A stretch of DNA of 64,000 bases from CAYMND01 sp964465065 (GTDB taxonomy: Bacteria > Acidobacteriota > Aminicenantia > UBA2199): assembly GCA_964465065.1 (NCBI GenBank), contig CAYXHZ010000001.1:87789-151788 (forward strand). The letters run 5' to 3'. Below are positions 49,880-57,941 of this stretch, one piece after another. The position numbers and the translations under genes were made by a program. The notes under the pieces were generated by a model that saw nothing but the letters and a program-made list of their open reading frames with translations, ran no database searches and was not told the origin of the DNA. How positions within the stretch are numbered: the first letter of the stretch is position 1; every line of letters begins with the position of its first letter.

Positions 49880-50482
49880 ATGAAGAAAGCAATTATTATC
49901 CTGATTTTCCTGATCAGCGTGCTGACGGTCTGGAGCGCACCGGGCCGGGTGATCCCGGAACTGGTGAAGCCGACGCAACTGCAGATAGAAGGGTCTCGGC
50001 TGTTCATCGTCGAGGACACCACCGTTCACATCTACGAGCTGGCGACCCTGAAATCGATCGGCAAATTCGGCAAAGCCGGCCAAGGTCCGCAGGAATTTGT
50101 CACGGTCCCAGGACAGATACCTCTGCTGCTGGCCGTTCACAACCAGGAACTGGTTGTCGCCAGCTTCGGTAAAATTTCCCGATGGACGCTGGATGGCAAA
50201 TACATCGGTGAATTCAGCTACAATCCCCTGTCTTCGCTTCTCCCGCAGCTGATGAAGAACAATAAGTATCTCGCCTTGAGTACCGGCCAGGGTGATGACA
50301 AGATACAGTATCGCTACGTCAACCTTTACGACGAAAAGATGAACCGCATTAAAGAAGTTTACAAATGCGAACATTCCTTTCAACCCGGTAAAGGGCTACA
50401 GGTCATGGAAAAGAAGGTGTTTTTATACGTCGCCGGCGACGATTCGATCTTCCTGCCGGGAAAAGAAGACAACCAAGTCGAT
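49880..50482 (+). CDS. 6-bladed beta-propeller protein, N-terminal part (cut by gap)
   Basis: 201 residues to the gap. A signal peptide (MKKAIIILIFLISVLTVWSA) is followed by propeller blades with the phrase GKFGKAGQGPQEFVTVPGQI, which matches the GqGPGEF signature of the 6-bladed beta-propeller family found in Bacteroidota and related lineages, and WTLDGKYIGEFSY from the next blade. It is probably periplasmic or surface-attached; there is no clear lipobox. GGAGG lies 8 bases before the ATG at 49880. The reading frame continues on the far side of the gap only if the true gap is a multiple of three. Confidence 0.85.
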
Positions 50483-50582
50483 NNNNNNNNNNNNNNNNNN
50501 NNNNNNNNNNNNNNNNNNNNNNNNNNNNNNNNNNNNNNNNNNNNNNNNNNNNNNNNNNNNNNNNNNNNNNNNNNNNNNNNNN
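50483..50582. other. Assembly gap of exactly 100 N inside the beta-propeller gene
   Basis: One hundred N. Both flanking fragments meet the gap on a codon boundary, so an intact gene needs a gap divisible by three; 100 is not, so the number is a placeholder. Confidence 0.97.
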
Positions 50583-50759
50583 CTGGAGTATTACAGCTTC
50601 GACACGGGCAGCGGCAAGGAACTGGGCAAGCACAAGATGCCGGTCCGTTTCCAGACGACCCTGCAACCGTATCCCATGACCTTCAAGAACAACATGCTCT
50701 ACCAACTCGTGGAAAACGAAGACGAGGAGTGGGAACTCATCAGCACCCCTCTCCAATAG
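50583..50759 (+). CDS. 6-bladed beta-propeller protein, C-terminal part (5' cut by gap)
   Basis: 58 residues from the gap to a TAG stop, beginning LEYYSFDTGSGKELGKHKM. The pattern of a short strand, a D-x-G turn, then a charged tail is that of the last blade, and it ends with DEEWELISTPLQ. It is very probably the end of the same protein. At about 280 residues plus the gap, it would be slightly shorter than typical members. The 257 bases downstream (50760-51016) show no gene. Confidence 0.75.
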   Translation: MEYYSFDTGSGKELGKHKMPVRFQTTLQPYPMTFKNNMLYQLVENEDEEWELISTPLQ

Positions 50760-51016
50760 ATCCTCCATCGAGCGCCGGGCCGGCGGAATACGCAGAGTTT
50801 CGCCGGTCCGGTTGTCCATACCGCCATTTCCCCTTTACCGTCAACGAAATTTTCCCCTGGCCCAGGCTGACGGCACCACCACAATAAACCCGATCCTGGG
50901 ATCACTCCGCAAAGATGTCAAGATGTAAGCCACCGTCCCCCTCATGTTTTCTTTTGACTTTTTTCCAGAAAAAATATAAATAACAACAGAGCCGCAGACC
51001 ACGGCAGGAGGGCGCC

Positions 51017-51487
51017 ATGTGGGTGTTGAACAGGGGATGGTGGTGGACATGGGTCATATTGCTGGCGCCGGGAGTGGTCGCGCTGGTAATCGGCATACTC
51101 GATCGCGGCGCCCGCACCAGCGACGATGTCATGACACTGTGGATGTTCGGCATCGTCTGGATCTTCCTGCAACTTATGATCTTGGGCGCCATCTTCTTTT
51201 TTATGAACCGGCAGAAGCAACGAGCGGAATATTTCCGCGAAAACGGCATTCCAGGCACAGCCACCATCCTGGCCGCCGCTACCACCGGTACCACGGTGAA
51301 CGACATGCCCCAGATAGAGCTGAAGCTGGAGATTACAGCATCGGATCGCGACCGCTACACAATTACCGATAAACGTTGCTGGAACCCGCTATCTCTGGCC
51401 GGACTCGAGAAGGGGGCGGAGCTGATGGTACTGATCGACCCGCACCACCCGAAGAAGATCATGTTCCTGGACGATGAACGGACATAA
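51017..51487 (+). CDS. Small membrane protein with C-terminal beta domain
   Basis: 156 residues. There are two membrane helices (WVILLAPGVVALVIGILD and WIFLQLMILGAIFFFMN), then a soluble beta-rich domain with GIPGTATILAAATTGT, LKLEITASDRDRY and VLIDPHHPKKIMF. The pattern resembles DUF3592-like membrane proteins in which two helices precede an OB-like domain. AGGAGG precedes the ATG. Function unknown. It lies between the beta-propeller gene and the mazEF pair, with no sign of cotranscription with either. Confidence 0.8.
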   Translation: MWVLNRGWWWTWVILLAPGVVALVIGILDRGARTSDDVMTLWMFGIVWIFLQLMILGAIFFFMNRQKQRAEYFRENGIPGTATILAAATTGTTVNDMPQIELKLEITASDRDRYTITDKRCWNPLSLAGLEKGAELMVLIDPHHPKKIMFLDDERT

Positions 51488-51497
51488 CCAGAAAAGA

Positions 51498-51526
51498 TTG
51501 ACAACACCATTAAATGTATATATTAT
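51498..51526 (+). promoter_or_regulatory. Strong promoter and operator-like repeats of the mazEF pair
   Basis: Consensus TTGACA (51498-51503), a 17-base spacer and TATTAT (51521-51526). Direct repeats of ATGTAT at 51514-51519 and 51525-51530, one helical turn apart, overlap the -10 and could be antitoxin binding sites. Confidence 0.7.
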
Positions 51527-51549
51527 GTATTTACAACCAAGGAGGTTTG

Positions 51550-51789
51550 ATGCTTTCGCATTTAATGAAAAGCGGCAACAGCTTGGCCATTCGTATACCC
51601 AAGTCTTATGCTGAAGATATTGGATTAGAGAACAAATCGCCAGTTGAATTGCACGTAAGAAACGGCTCTATTGTTCTTACGCCGGTAAAAAAGAAATATG
51701 ACCTAAAGGAAATGGTTGACATGATCAGCGAGGATAATTTACATCAGGAAACCGATACCGGAAATGTTGTTGGTAATGAATCATGGTAA
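51550..51789 (+). CDS. mazE: MazE-like antitoxin (AbrB/SpoVT fold)
   Basis: 79 residues. The swapped-hairpin DNA-binding domain reads MKSGNSLAIRIPKSYAEDIG and SPVELHVRNGSIVLTPVKKK; the acidic C-terminal tail would wrap the toxin. The start ATG (51550) has AGGAGG 4 bases upstream. Its end overlaps the toxin start by 7 bases. The pair is markedly AT-richer than the flanking genes, suggesting horizontal acquisition. Confidence 0.93.
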   Translation: MLSHLMKSGNSLAIRIPKSYAEDIGLENKSPVELHVRNGSIVLTPVKKKYDLKEMVDMISEDNLHQETDTGNVVGNESW

Positions 51790-52124
51790 GTGAATACATA
51801 CCTCGCCGGGGGGATGTGGTCTGGCTCAATTTTTATCCCCAGTCCGGACACGAGCAATCAGGGAAACGACCGGCAGTTGTATTATCGCCGGAAATCTACA
51901 ATAAAAAAACCGGGCTGGCTTTATTTTGCCCCGTCACGAGCCAAATAAAAGGTTACCCGTTTGAAGTGACTTTGCCTGCCAAGCTGCCTGTTTGTGGCGT
52001 TATTCTGGTGGATCATATAAAAAATTTGGATTGGCGAGCTCGAGAAGCCTCTTTCATCTCTAAACTTCCCGATCAAACCCTGCAGGAAGTTTTTGCAAAG
52101 CTTGCACCTCTTCTGGAAATATGA
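51783..52124 (+). CDS. mazF: MazF-family mRNA-interferase toxin
   Basis: 113 residues of the PemK/MazF fold. Motifs: YIPRRGDVVWLNFYPQSGHE, GKRPAVVLSPEIYN with the catalytic Arg region, LALFCPVTSQIKGYPFEV with the catalytic Thr, and DHIKNLDWRAR. It cleaves specific single-stranded RNA sequences when free of antitoxin. It is translated in overlap with the antitoxin, the usual arrangement. AT-rich like its partner. Confidence 0.95.
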   Translation: MVSEYIPRRGDVVWLNFYPQSGHEQSGKRPAVVLSPEIYNKKTGLALFCPVTSQIKGYPFEVTLPAKLPVCGVILVDHIKNLDWRAREASFISKLPDQTLQEVFAKLAPLLEI

Positions 52125-52315
52125 ATATTGCAATCGTGATTCCCCAATAGGCCTTTAAAAGAGCGTTTTAGAAACGCAGCCATGTCTTCATCGGGCCATA
52201 AACCAGCTCCATTCGGGAAGAAAAAAGGGGCTGTCCCGAATGGCACTAGACCCCCATTTCCCCCCTCCCCTAAAGGGAAGGGGACTGAAAGCACCTTACA
52301 GGCGCTTTGTTCTTG

Positions 52316-52344
52316 ATCCCCCCGTCCTTGTAGGAAGGGGGGAT
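52316..52344. repeat. Imperfect intergenic palindrome
   Basis: ATCCCCCCGTCCT, three bases, AGGAAGGGGGGAT: twelve of thirteen positions pair. A similar C-rich/G-rich pair (CCCCTCCCCT / AGGGAAGGGG) lies just upstream near 52262-52283. The 285-base interval 52125-52409 otherwise has no convincing gene; it looks like degenerate dispersed-repeat DNA beside the toxin-antitoxin pair. Confidence 0.6.
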
Positions 52345-52409
52345 AAGGGGGAAAGGTCAGAAAGTGGATACTAGAGAGAGGTATTCCAAAAGGGACTGTC
52401 TCTCGATGC

Positions 52410-53387
52410 CTAGACACCGCCGTCGGGGCGTTCCCCGCCGATGATCGACCAATGGCTGTGGGCGATACGCCATTGCCCGGCCCGGCGGCAATAAACCTCG
52501 GTGCAGTTCCAGGCGGAACGCGCCGTGACGACGCCCTCGGGGTCCAGCCCGGACCACAGGTAGCGGTAAGTCAGCAAGGCCGCATCGCCGGCGACAACGA
52601 CACGCGGCTCGACGTAATCGACCGCGGCGGCGATCCCGCCCTGGCCGCGCATACCGTTGTAGAATTCGCTCAGACTGGCGATTCCCGTCAGCCGCCCCGG
52701 CAGGATCGGGTCGAAATAGGTCACCTGGGGCAGCGAGAGGGCCAGGAAACCGTCGGGGTCGCCCTGGCGCCAGCGGTTCATGGCCGCTTTCTCAAGGGCC
52801 AGGATTTCGCCGGCGGCGGCGGAAAGCCGGTCCGGTTTGGCCGTGATCGGCAGCGGCATCCTGAGTTCGGCGGGTTGGCTGTGCCCGATAAAGGACCAGT
52901 GCGAGTGGAGGATCTTCCAGACGCCGGCGCGCCGGACATAGACCTGGGTAGTGTTCCAAAATGAACTGCGTTTCATCTTGCCGTCGAGGTCGCGGCGCAG
53001 CGAGTGGTAATTGTAAGTGAGGACGGCCAGTTCGCCGAGCAGGGCCACCCGCGGATTCACGAACTCGGAGGCGTCGTAATGGACTTTCCCCTGGATCGGA
53101 GTCAGGTATTCCCGGTAGGCATGGATGCCGATCACCGGAGCGGCCAGACCTGGATCGATATAAACGACATCGTCGCTGCTGATCTCGGCCCAGCGCATCG
53201 GATTGCCCTGACGCCACTGTTCCATGGCCTCGTTCTCCAGCCGGAAGATCGTATTGGCCGGACTTGCGGGGCCGTTCAGGTCGGGGGTGATGAGCCCGTC
53301 GGCGGGCGGTAGTCCGCCGCCGAGATCCCGGGTCTGATACAGGGCGGATGCGGCAAAAGCAAGCAGGATAAAAATGGATGGTGTCAC
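52410..53387 (-). CDS. Secreted protein with two tandem NTF2/SnoaL-like (DUF4440-type) domains
   Basis: 325 residues beginning at a GTG with AGGAG 7 bases upstream. A short hydrophobic leader (SIFILLAFAASALYQ) is followed by two similar halves. Each has an opening helix (EQWRQGNPMRWAEI; NRWRQGDPDGFLAL), a strand pair YIDPGLAAPVIG / YFDPILPGRLTG, a Tyr-rich strand (VLTYNYHSL; LLTYRYLW) and a closing WKILHSHWSFIG / WRIAHSHWSIIG. This is an internal duplication of a DUF4440-like cone fold. Ligand or activity unknown. Confidence 0.88.
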   Translation of the reverse strand: MTPSIFILLAFAASALYQTRDLGGGLPPADGLITPDLNGPASPANTIFRLENEAMEQWRQGNPMRWAEISSDDVVYIDPGLAAPVIGIHAYREYLTPIQGKVHYDASEFVNPRVALLGELAVLTYNYHSLRRDLDGKMKRSSFWNTTQVYVRRAGVWKILHSHWSFIGHSQPAELRMPLPITAKPDRLSAAAGEILALEKAAMNRWRQGDPDGFLALSLPQVTYFDPILPGRLTGIASLSEFYNGMRGQGGIAAAVDYVEPRVVVAGDAALLTYRYLWSGLDPEGVVTARSAWNCTEVYCRRAGQWRIAHSHWSIIGGERPDGGV

Positions 53388-53446
53388 AGCTCAGCTCCTT
53401 AAATTCCGATTCACCGGTTAAAATCCAGGTTTTTCGGCTGCGTCGT

Positions 53447-53917
53447 TTAGGTGTGCACGTAGAGCAACGCCAGGTGCGTGCAGCCCAGAGCGACGGCGCC
53501 GGCCAGCACGTCGTCGAGCATGATGCCCCAGCCGCCGGGGATATTGCGGTCAAGCCAGCTGATGGGAAAAGGTTTGAGGATATCGAAGGCCCGGAAGAAG
53601 AAAAAAGCGGCCAGCATGCCCAGCCAGTTCAGCGGCACGAAGGCCAGGGCGATCAGCTGCCCGACCACCTCGTCGATGACCACCGGGTGCGGATCCTTGC
53701 GCCCCAGTTCGATTTCCATGGCCTTGGCCGCCGGCACGCCCAGAAAGAAGAGGCCGATGGCGGCGGCGATCAGGCCCCAGCCGCTGACGGCGCCCAAGAG
53801 CAGGGACACCAGATACACCAGCGCGACCGTTGCCAGCGAAGCCGCCGTACCCGGAGCGATGGGGAAAAAACCGATCAGGCCGAAGGTGGCCAGCCAGCGT
53901 AAAAATTCTTTTTTCAA
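53447..53917 (-). CDS. pgpA: Phosphatidylglycerophosphatase A
   Basis: 156 residues, four membrane helices. It dephosphorylates phosphatidylglycerophosphate to phosphatidylglycerol. Signature features: GLIGFFPIAPGTAASLA at the N-terminus, the acidic site HPVVIDEVVGQLIAL, and FRAFDILKPFPISWLDRNIP followed by GGWGIMLDDVLAG. The start is a TTG (53915-53917) overlapping the rimO stop as TTGA, with GGAG upstream. Confidence 0.95.
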   Translation of the reverse strand: MKKEFLRWLATFGLIGFFPIAPGTAASLATVALVYLVSLLLGAVSGWGLIAAAIGLFFLGVPAAKAMEIELGRKDPHPVVIDEVVGQLIALAFVPLNWLGMLAAFFFFRAFDILKPFPISWLDRNIPGGWGIMLDDVLAGAVALGCTHLALLYVHT

Positions 53918-55227
53918 TTGCGTTCTCCGTTCAGAATTTCACATTCATGTCCCTTGATACGGACGGATTCCAGCGACCAGGATTCATCGTCGAAGACCTG
54001 GTTTATCTGCGTCAAACCGTCGATCTCCGGAGCCTGCAGACTGATCCGGCCGACAGTGCTGTTGTTGTCCCAGGGACCGAGCGGCAAAAAATCCAGATTT
54101 CGACCGTGCAGGGAGTCATAGAAGGTCTCCAGCTGCTCGTCGCCCTGATCCCGCAACTGCTCGTAGCGTTCCAGGATCACGGCATCGCTGTTTTTGTCCG
54201 GCAGGGCGAAAGCCGCGCAGCCCTCCTCGTCGGAATAGGCGAAGGCGCCGACGTATTCGATTCCGGCCGCCCGGATGAATTCCAGCAACTCGGCGAACTG
54301 GGCCTCCGTCTCGCCGGGGAAGCCGGCGATGAACGAGCAGCGGAAGACGGCGCCGGGAATGGTTTTGCGGATCTTTTCGACCAGCTGCAGGTTCTCCCGG
54401 TAGCCGCCGCCGCGCCGCATGGCCTTGAGAAGCGGGGACGACACGTGCTGAAAGGGCAGATCGAAGTACGGCAGGACGCCGGGACGCCTGAAGGCTTCGA
54501 TCAGACGATCGTCGACCGCTTCCGGCATCAGGTACAGGGGGCGGATCCAGGGCAGGCCGAGTTCGGCGACCGATTCGACCAGTTCGGCCAGGCAGCTCGG
54601 TTTTTCCAGGTCCCGGCCATAGGCGGTGGAATTCTGCGATATCAGGTTGACCTCGCTGATGCCGAGTTCCCGGTAACGCAGGATCTCGGAGAGAACGTCG
54701 GCCAGGGGTCGGGAACGGAACGGACCGCGGATGGCCGGAATGGCGCAGAAGCTGCAGCCCATGTCGCAACCCTCGGAAATCTTGACGAAGGCGGTGTTGG
54801 GCGTCAGGGTATGCAAGCGCGGCGTTTCGGCGTCATAAAGGTACAGAGAATCCCTCTGGTACGGTTTCTTGCTCTTGCCGGCGATGCGGGCGGCCAGGCC
54901 GGGCAGATCGTTGACCCCCCAGACGACGTCCAGCTGCGGAAACAGCTGCCCGACCTCGGCGGCGTAGCGCTGCCCGAGACAGCCGAAAACGGCCACACCC
55001 TTCAATTCTCCGGCCGTCTTGCGTTCGATGGCGCCCAGGATCTCCTCGTTGGATTCCTCCTTGGCGTCGCGGATGAAGGCGCAGGTGTTGATGACCAGCC
55101 AATCGGGATCCTCGTACTCGCTGACGATCTCCACGCCCTGTTCAGCGAGCAGACCGGCCAGCACCTCGGTATCGACACTGTTCTTGAAACAACCCAGACT
55201 TACGAAACTGACTTTTTTTTTCGGCAT
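53914..55227 (-). CDS. rimO: Ribosomal protein uS12 methylthiotransferase
   Basis: 437 residues. It adds a methylthio group to an Asp of ribosomal protein S12. The UPF0004 domain holds three Cys for the auxiliary cluster (SLGCFKNSVDTE, NTCAFI, VFGCLGQRY); the radical SAM cluster is ISEGCDMGCSFCAIP near residue 152 (Cys-x3-Cys-x2-Cys); RGPFRSRP and PYFDLPFQHVSS are RimO-type rather than MiaB-type. A C-terminal TRAM-like domain follows. Its stop overlaps the pgpA start. Confidence 0.97.
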   Translation of the reverse strand: MPKKKVSFVSLGCFKNSVDTEVLAGLLAEQGVEIVSEYEDPDWLVINTCAFIRDAKEESNEEILGAIERKTAGELKGVAVFGCLGQRYAAEVGQLFPQLDVVWGVNDLPGLAARIAGKSKKPYQRDSLYLYDAETPRLHTLTPNTAFVKISEGCDMGCSFCAIPAIRGPFRSRPLADVLSEILRYRELGISEVNLISQNSTAYGRDLEKPSCLAELVESVAELGLPWIRPLYLMPEAVDDRLIEAFRRPGVLPYFDLPFQHVSSPLLKAMRRGGGYRENLQLVEKIRKTIPGAVFRCSFIAGFPGETEAQFAELLEFIRAAGIEYVGAFAYSDEEGCAAFALPDKNSDAVILERYEQLRDQGDEQLETFYDSLHGRNLDFLPLGPWDNNSTVGRISLQAPEIDGLTQINQVFDDESWSLESVRIKGHECEILNGERN

Positions 55228-55291
55228 GAGTAGAGGATTCTATCAGATTCGCTCGGCCAGAACAAATTTTGCGACCGTCAGCCGTGATTTC

Positions 55292-56872
55292 TCAGCCGTA
55301 ACTGCCGTAATCCCCACCCTCGGCCGGCTCGAGATTGCGGCTGCGCATGACCCGGACGCCGGCCTCGCCGGGCAGCGGGCAGGAGTGTTCGCAGATGCCG
55401 CAGCCGATGCAGCGCTCCTCGATCACGTACGGCCGCTTGACGGTCACTTTTTCGCCCTGCTGGTTGATCACTTCGACCTCGCGGGTCTGGATGGCCTTCT
55501 CGTCGAGCGGGCAATGTTCCTCGCAGACGATGCAGCTGCGGTTCTGGGCGTGGGGAATGCAGCGGCTCAGGTCGAACTGGGCCAGGCCGATGACGAATTT
55601 CTTCTTCTCCGGCACCGGCAGCTTGGCGATGGCTCCGGTCGGACAGACCTGACCGCACAAATTGCAGGCGTACTCGCAGTAGCCGATGCGCGGAATCAGG
55701 CGCGGGGTGAACATGCCTTCCAGACCGGCTTCACCCAGGGTCGGATGCAGACCGTTCTTGATGCACACCTTCATGCATTCGCCGCAGCGCACGCACAGGC
55801 GCTGGAATTCATCCTCGCTGCCCGTTCCGGGCGGCCGCAGCAGAAAGGGATTGGGCCGCTTGCGGTTCAGACCGATGCGGGTCAGGGCCGGCAGGACCAT
55901 GGCCCCGGCGGCGCTGCCCAGCAGGTGGCGGCGGCGCAGATCGAAACGGGTACGGTTCCTGGGCAGCTGGAATCTGAAGCGGGCCGGCTGGTTGAGGCAA
56001 TCGGCGCTGCAGTCCTGACAGGCGGTGCATTCCTCGGCTTTCAGCAGCTTGTTATCGGCCTGGAAGGCATCCATGCGGCACAGGGCGGCGCAATGGCTGC
56101 AGTTCTTGCAGGCGGCGGCCGGAAAACGGCGCCACAGCGAGAAGCGGGACAAGAGGGCCAGCAAAGCGCCGAGCGGGCAGAAACTGCGGCACCACATGCG
56201 CCGGCCCAGCCTGGCCATGAGCAGGATGCCGAAAAAGATGACGGCGCTGATCAGGGTGGTGCTGAAATGGGACTGCTGAAACGGCAGCACCGAATCCTTG
56301 AGCACGGTGTACACCGGTTCGCTCAGCTTGCTGACCCACTCCGGGGCGCTGAGGTAGATCCAGTCGAAACCGGCGCGGGTGACCAGGTTGAAGACCGGGT
56401 CGACGACGATGGTCAGGCCGCGCACCAGAATGGAGAAGGGATCGAACAGGCCCACCAGCTGGACTCCGAACAGGGCCATGATCAGGATGGCGGCCAGCAG
56501 ATAGTACTTGAACGGCCGCAACTTCGGGTACTGGTTCTTTTTGGCTCCCAGCAGCTTGTCGGAGGCGTCGATCAAGGTGCCCATGGGGCAGATCCAGCCG
56601 CAGAAAACGCGGCCGAAGAGTACGGTCAGCAGCACGATGAGCAGGGCCGGGGCCAGGAGGGCGATCAGCGTCCGGGTCGCCAGGGTGACCGAAGCGGCCA
56701 CCAGCGGGTCCCAGCGGAAAAACAGGTTGACGGCGTTGGGGATCTGGTCGCTGCCCGAATAATCGGTCAGCCGGAACAGGATCAGGAAAACCGCCAGAAA
56801 AGTCAGCTGACTGCCGCGCCGCAACCAGCGCAGTTTGACTCCGTACCGCTTCTTGCCGTCAGTTTCCGCCAT
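55292..56872 (-). CDS. NapH-like membrane polyferredoxin fused to a NapG-like ferredoxin
   Basis: 526 residues. The first half has about five membrane helices and the two NapH/RdxA-type motifs FCGWICPMGTLIDASDKLLG and CRSFCPLGALLALLS, then two short Cys clusters (CKNCSHCAALC; CTACQDCSADC). In the middle is a twin-arginine-like segment RRRHLLGSAAGAMVLPAL, followed by four ferredoxin-type clusters (CVRCGECMKVC, CNLCGQVCP, CIVCEEHCP, CIGCGICEHSCP). It looks like a membrane quinol-side protein joined to a periplasmic-type ferredoxin. It is 19 bases after the DUF362 gene and probably passes electrons with it. Confidence 0.9.
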   Translation of the reverse strand: MAETDGKKRYGVKLRWLRRGSQLTFLAVFLILFRLTDYSGSDQIPNAVNLFFRWDPLVAASVTLATRTLIALLAPALLIVLLTVLFGRVFCGWICPMGTLIDASDKLLGAKKNQYPKLRPFKYYLLAAILIMALFGVQLVGLFDPFSILVRGLTIVVDPVFNLVTRAGFDWIYLSAPEWVSKLSEPVYTVLKDSVLPFQQSHFSTTLISAVIFFGILLMARLGRRMWCRSFCPLGALLALLSRFSLWRRFPAAACKNCSHCAALCRMDAFQADNKLLKAEECTACQDCSADCLNQPARFRFQLPRNRTRFDLRRRHLLGSAAGAMVLPALTRIGLNRKRPNPFLLRPPGTGSEDEFQRLCVRCGECMKVCIKNGLHPTLGEAGLEGMFTPRLIPRIGYCEYACNLCGQVCPTGAIAKLPVPEKKKFVIGLAQFDLSRCIPHAQNRSCIVCEEHCPLDEKAIQTREVEVINQQGEKVTVKRPYVIEERCIGCGICEHSCPLPGEAGVRVMRSRNLEPAEGGDYGSYG

Positions 56873-56891
56873 GATCCTGTCTCCGCCGGCC

Positions 56892-57794
56892 TCAGACCGT
56901 TACCATTTTGACCTTGGCCAGGTCCATCTGTCCCAGCCCCATGGCGTACGCCGCGCGAGTGGCCTCGATCTGTTCGGGACGCAGGTCGAACAGGGTGGTG
57001 GCGTAGGCGTCGGCGGCCACGATGTCGGTCGAAGCGATCAGACGGTGCAACACCTTGACATCGCTGACCCGGCCGCCCTGGGGACCGTTGCGCAAGAGGA
57101 TCCGGGTGGCGTCGATGACGTTCAGGTGGGCGGGCAGCACGCTGTTGAGGTCGGCCAGGTTGTCGCCCATGTTGAAATGGATGGTCGAACGGTTGCCGCC
57201 GATGACCCCCATGATGTTCTTGAGGCCCAGGGTCAGCGTGGACAGACCGTGGTGCTTGGCGATGGGCACGTTGATGTAACAGTCGGCGTCGATGACATCT
57301 TTGTAGAAGCCCCACTTGCTGAGTTTTTTGCCCTTCCTGATTTCCACCGGCACGAATTTGCGTTCGTCGATGTGCTCCACCACCAGGCGGGAGTCATCGA
57401 TTTTCTTCAACTCCGGTTCGATGCCGCTGTTCTGATAGCAGCGCCGCTCCTCGTTGCAGGTGCGGTCGAAAACCATGACCTTGGCGGCGCCGGCGGCCAG
57501 GGCCAGTTCGACCAGGGTGCGCACCACCAGCGGATGGGTGCAGGCCGCCTGTTCGACGTTGCGGTCCCAGCCGATGTTGGGCTTGATGACCACTTTATAG
57601 CCTTTCTTGACGAATGCGCCGATACCGCCGAGCGGGGCCAGCACCTTGCGTAGCAATTCGGGGTAATCCTCGCCCACGCCGGTGACCAGTGTCGGCGTAG
57701 CCTCGACAGCCGGCCGGCCATGAATCGGCAGGCGCAGCACCGGGACGGCGGCCCCGGCCAGGGCCATTTTCGTGAAGAAATCTCGACGTTTCAT
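56892..57794 (-). CDS. DUF362 protein with twin-arginine signal
   Basis: 300 residues. The N-terminus MKRRDFFTKMALAGAAVPVL is a Tat signal (RRDFFTK plus hydrophobic stretch), so it is exported folded. The body is DUF362: KVVIKPNIGWDRN, ACTHPLVVRTLVELALAAGA, INVPIAKHHGLSTLTLGLKN and ADAYATTLFDL. It lacks the C-terminal ferredoxin domain seen in many relatives, whose role here may be supplied by the polyferredoxin encoded next. Chemistry unknown. A minus-strand TATAAT at 57816-57821 may be its promoter. Confidence 0.9.
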   Translation of the reverse strand: MKRRDFFTKMALAGAAVPVLRLPIHGRPAVEATPTLVTGVGEDYPELLRKVLAPLGGIGAFVKKGYKVVIKPNIGWDRNVEQAACTHPLVVRTLVELALAAGAAKVMVFDRTCNEERRCYQNSGIEPELKKIDDSRLVVEHIDERKFVPVEIRKGKKLSKWGFYKDVIDADCYINVPIAKHHGLSTLTLGLKNIMGVIGGNRSTIHFNMGDNLADLNSVLPAHLNVIDATRILLRNGPQGGRVSDVKVLHRLIASTDIVAADAYATTLFDLRPEQIEATRAAYAMGLGQMDLAKVKMVTV

Positions 57795-57883
57795 TTTCAC
57801 CTCGCAGTAAACAATATTATATACGGTCCGGACGAAAAATGGGTATGGATTCTGCAAGTTTTCCGAGCGCTGGCAAACAACCC

Positions 57884-57913
57884 TTGCCTTTGTGGCGCCT
57901 TATTAATTATAAT
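57884..57913 (+). promoter_or_regulatory. Promoter of the coiled-coil protein gene
   Basis: TTGCCT (57884-57889), 18 bases, then a perfect TATAAT (57908-57913), with GGGAGG before the ATG at 57942. Confidence 0.6.
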
Positions 57914-57941
57914 GGGAACAATTTTTCCGGGAGGACGAACC

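Noticed and set aside
52073..52417. A 114-codon minus-strand frame after mazF
   Set aside because: It overlaps the end of mazF and is built from C-rich/G-rich palindromes; phrases such as PFLQGRG are a common translation artefact of dispersed repeats.
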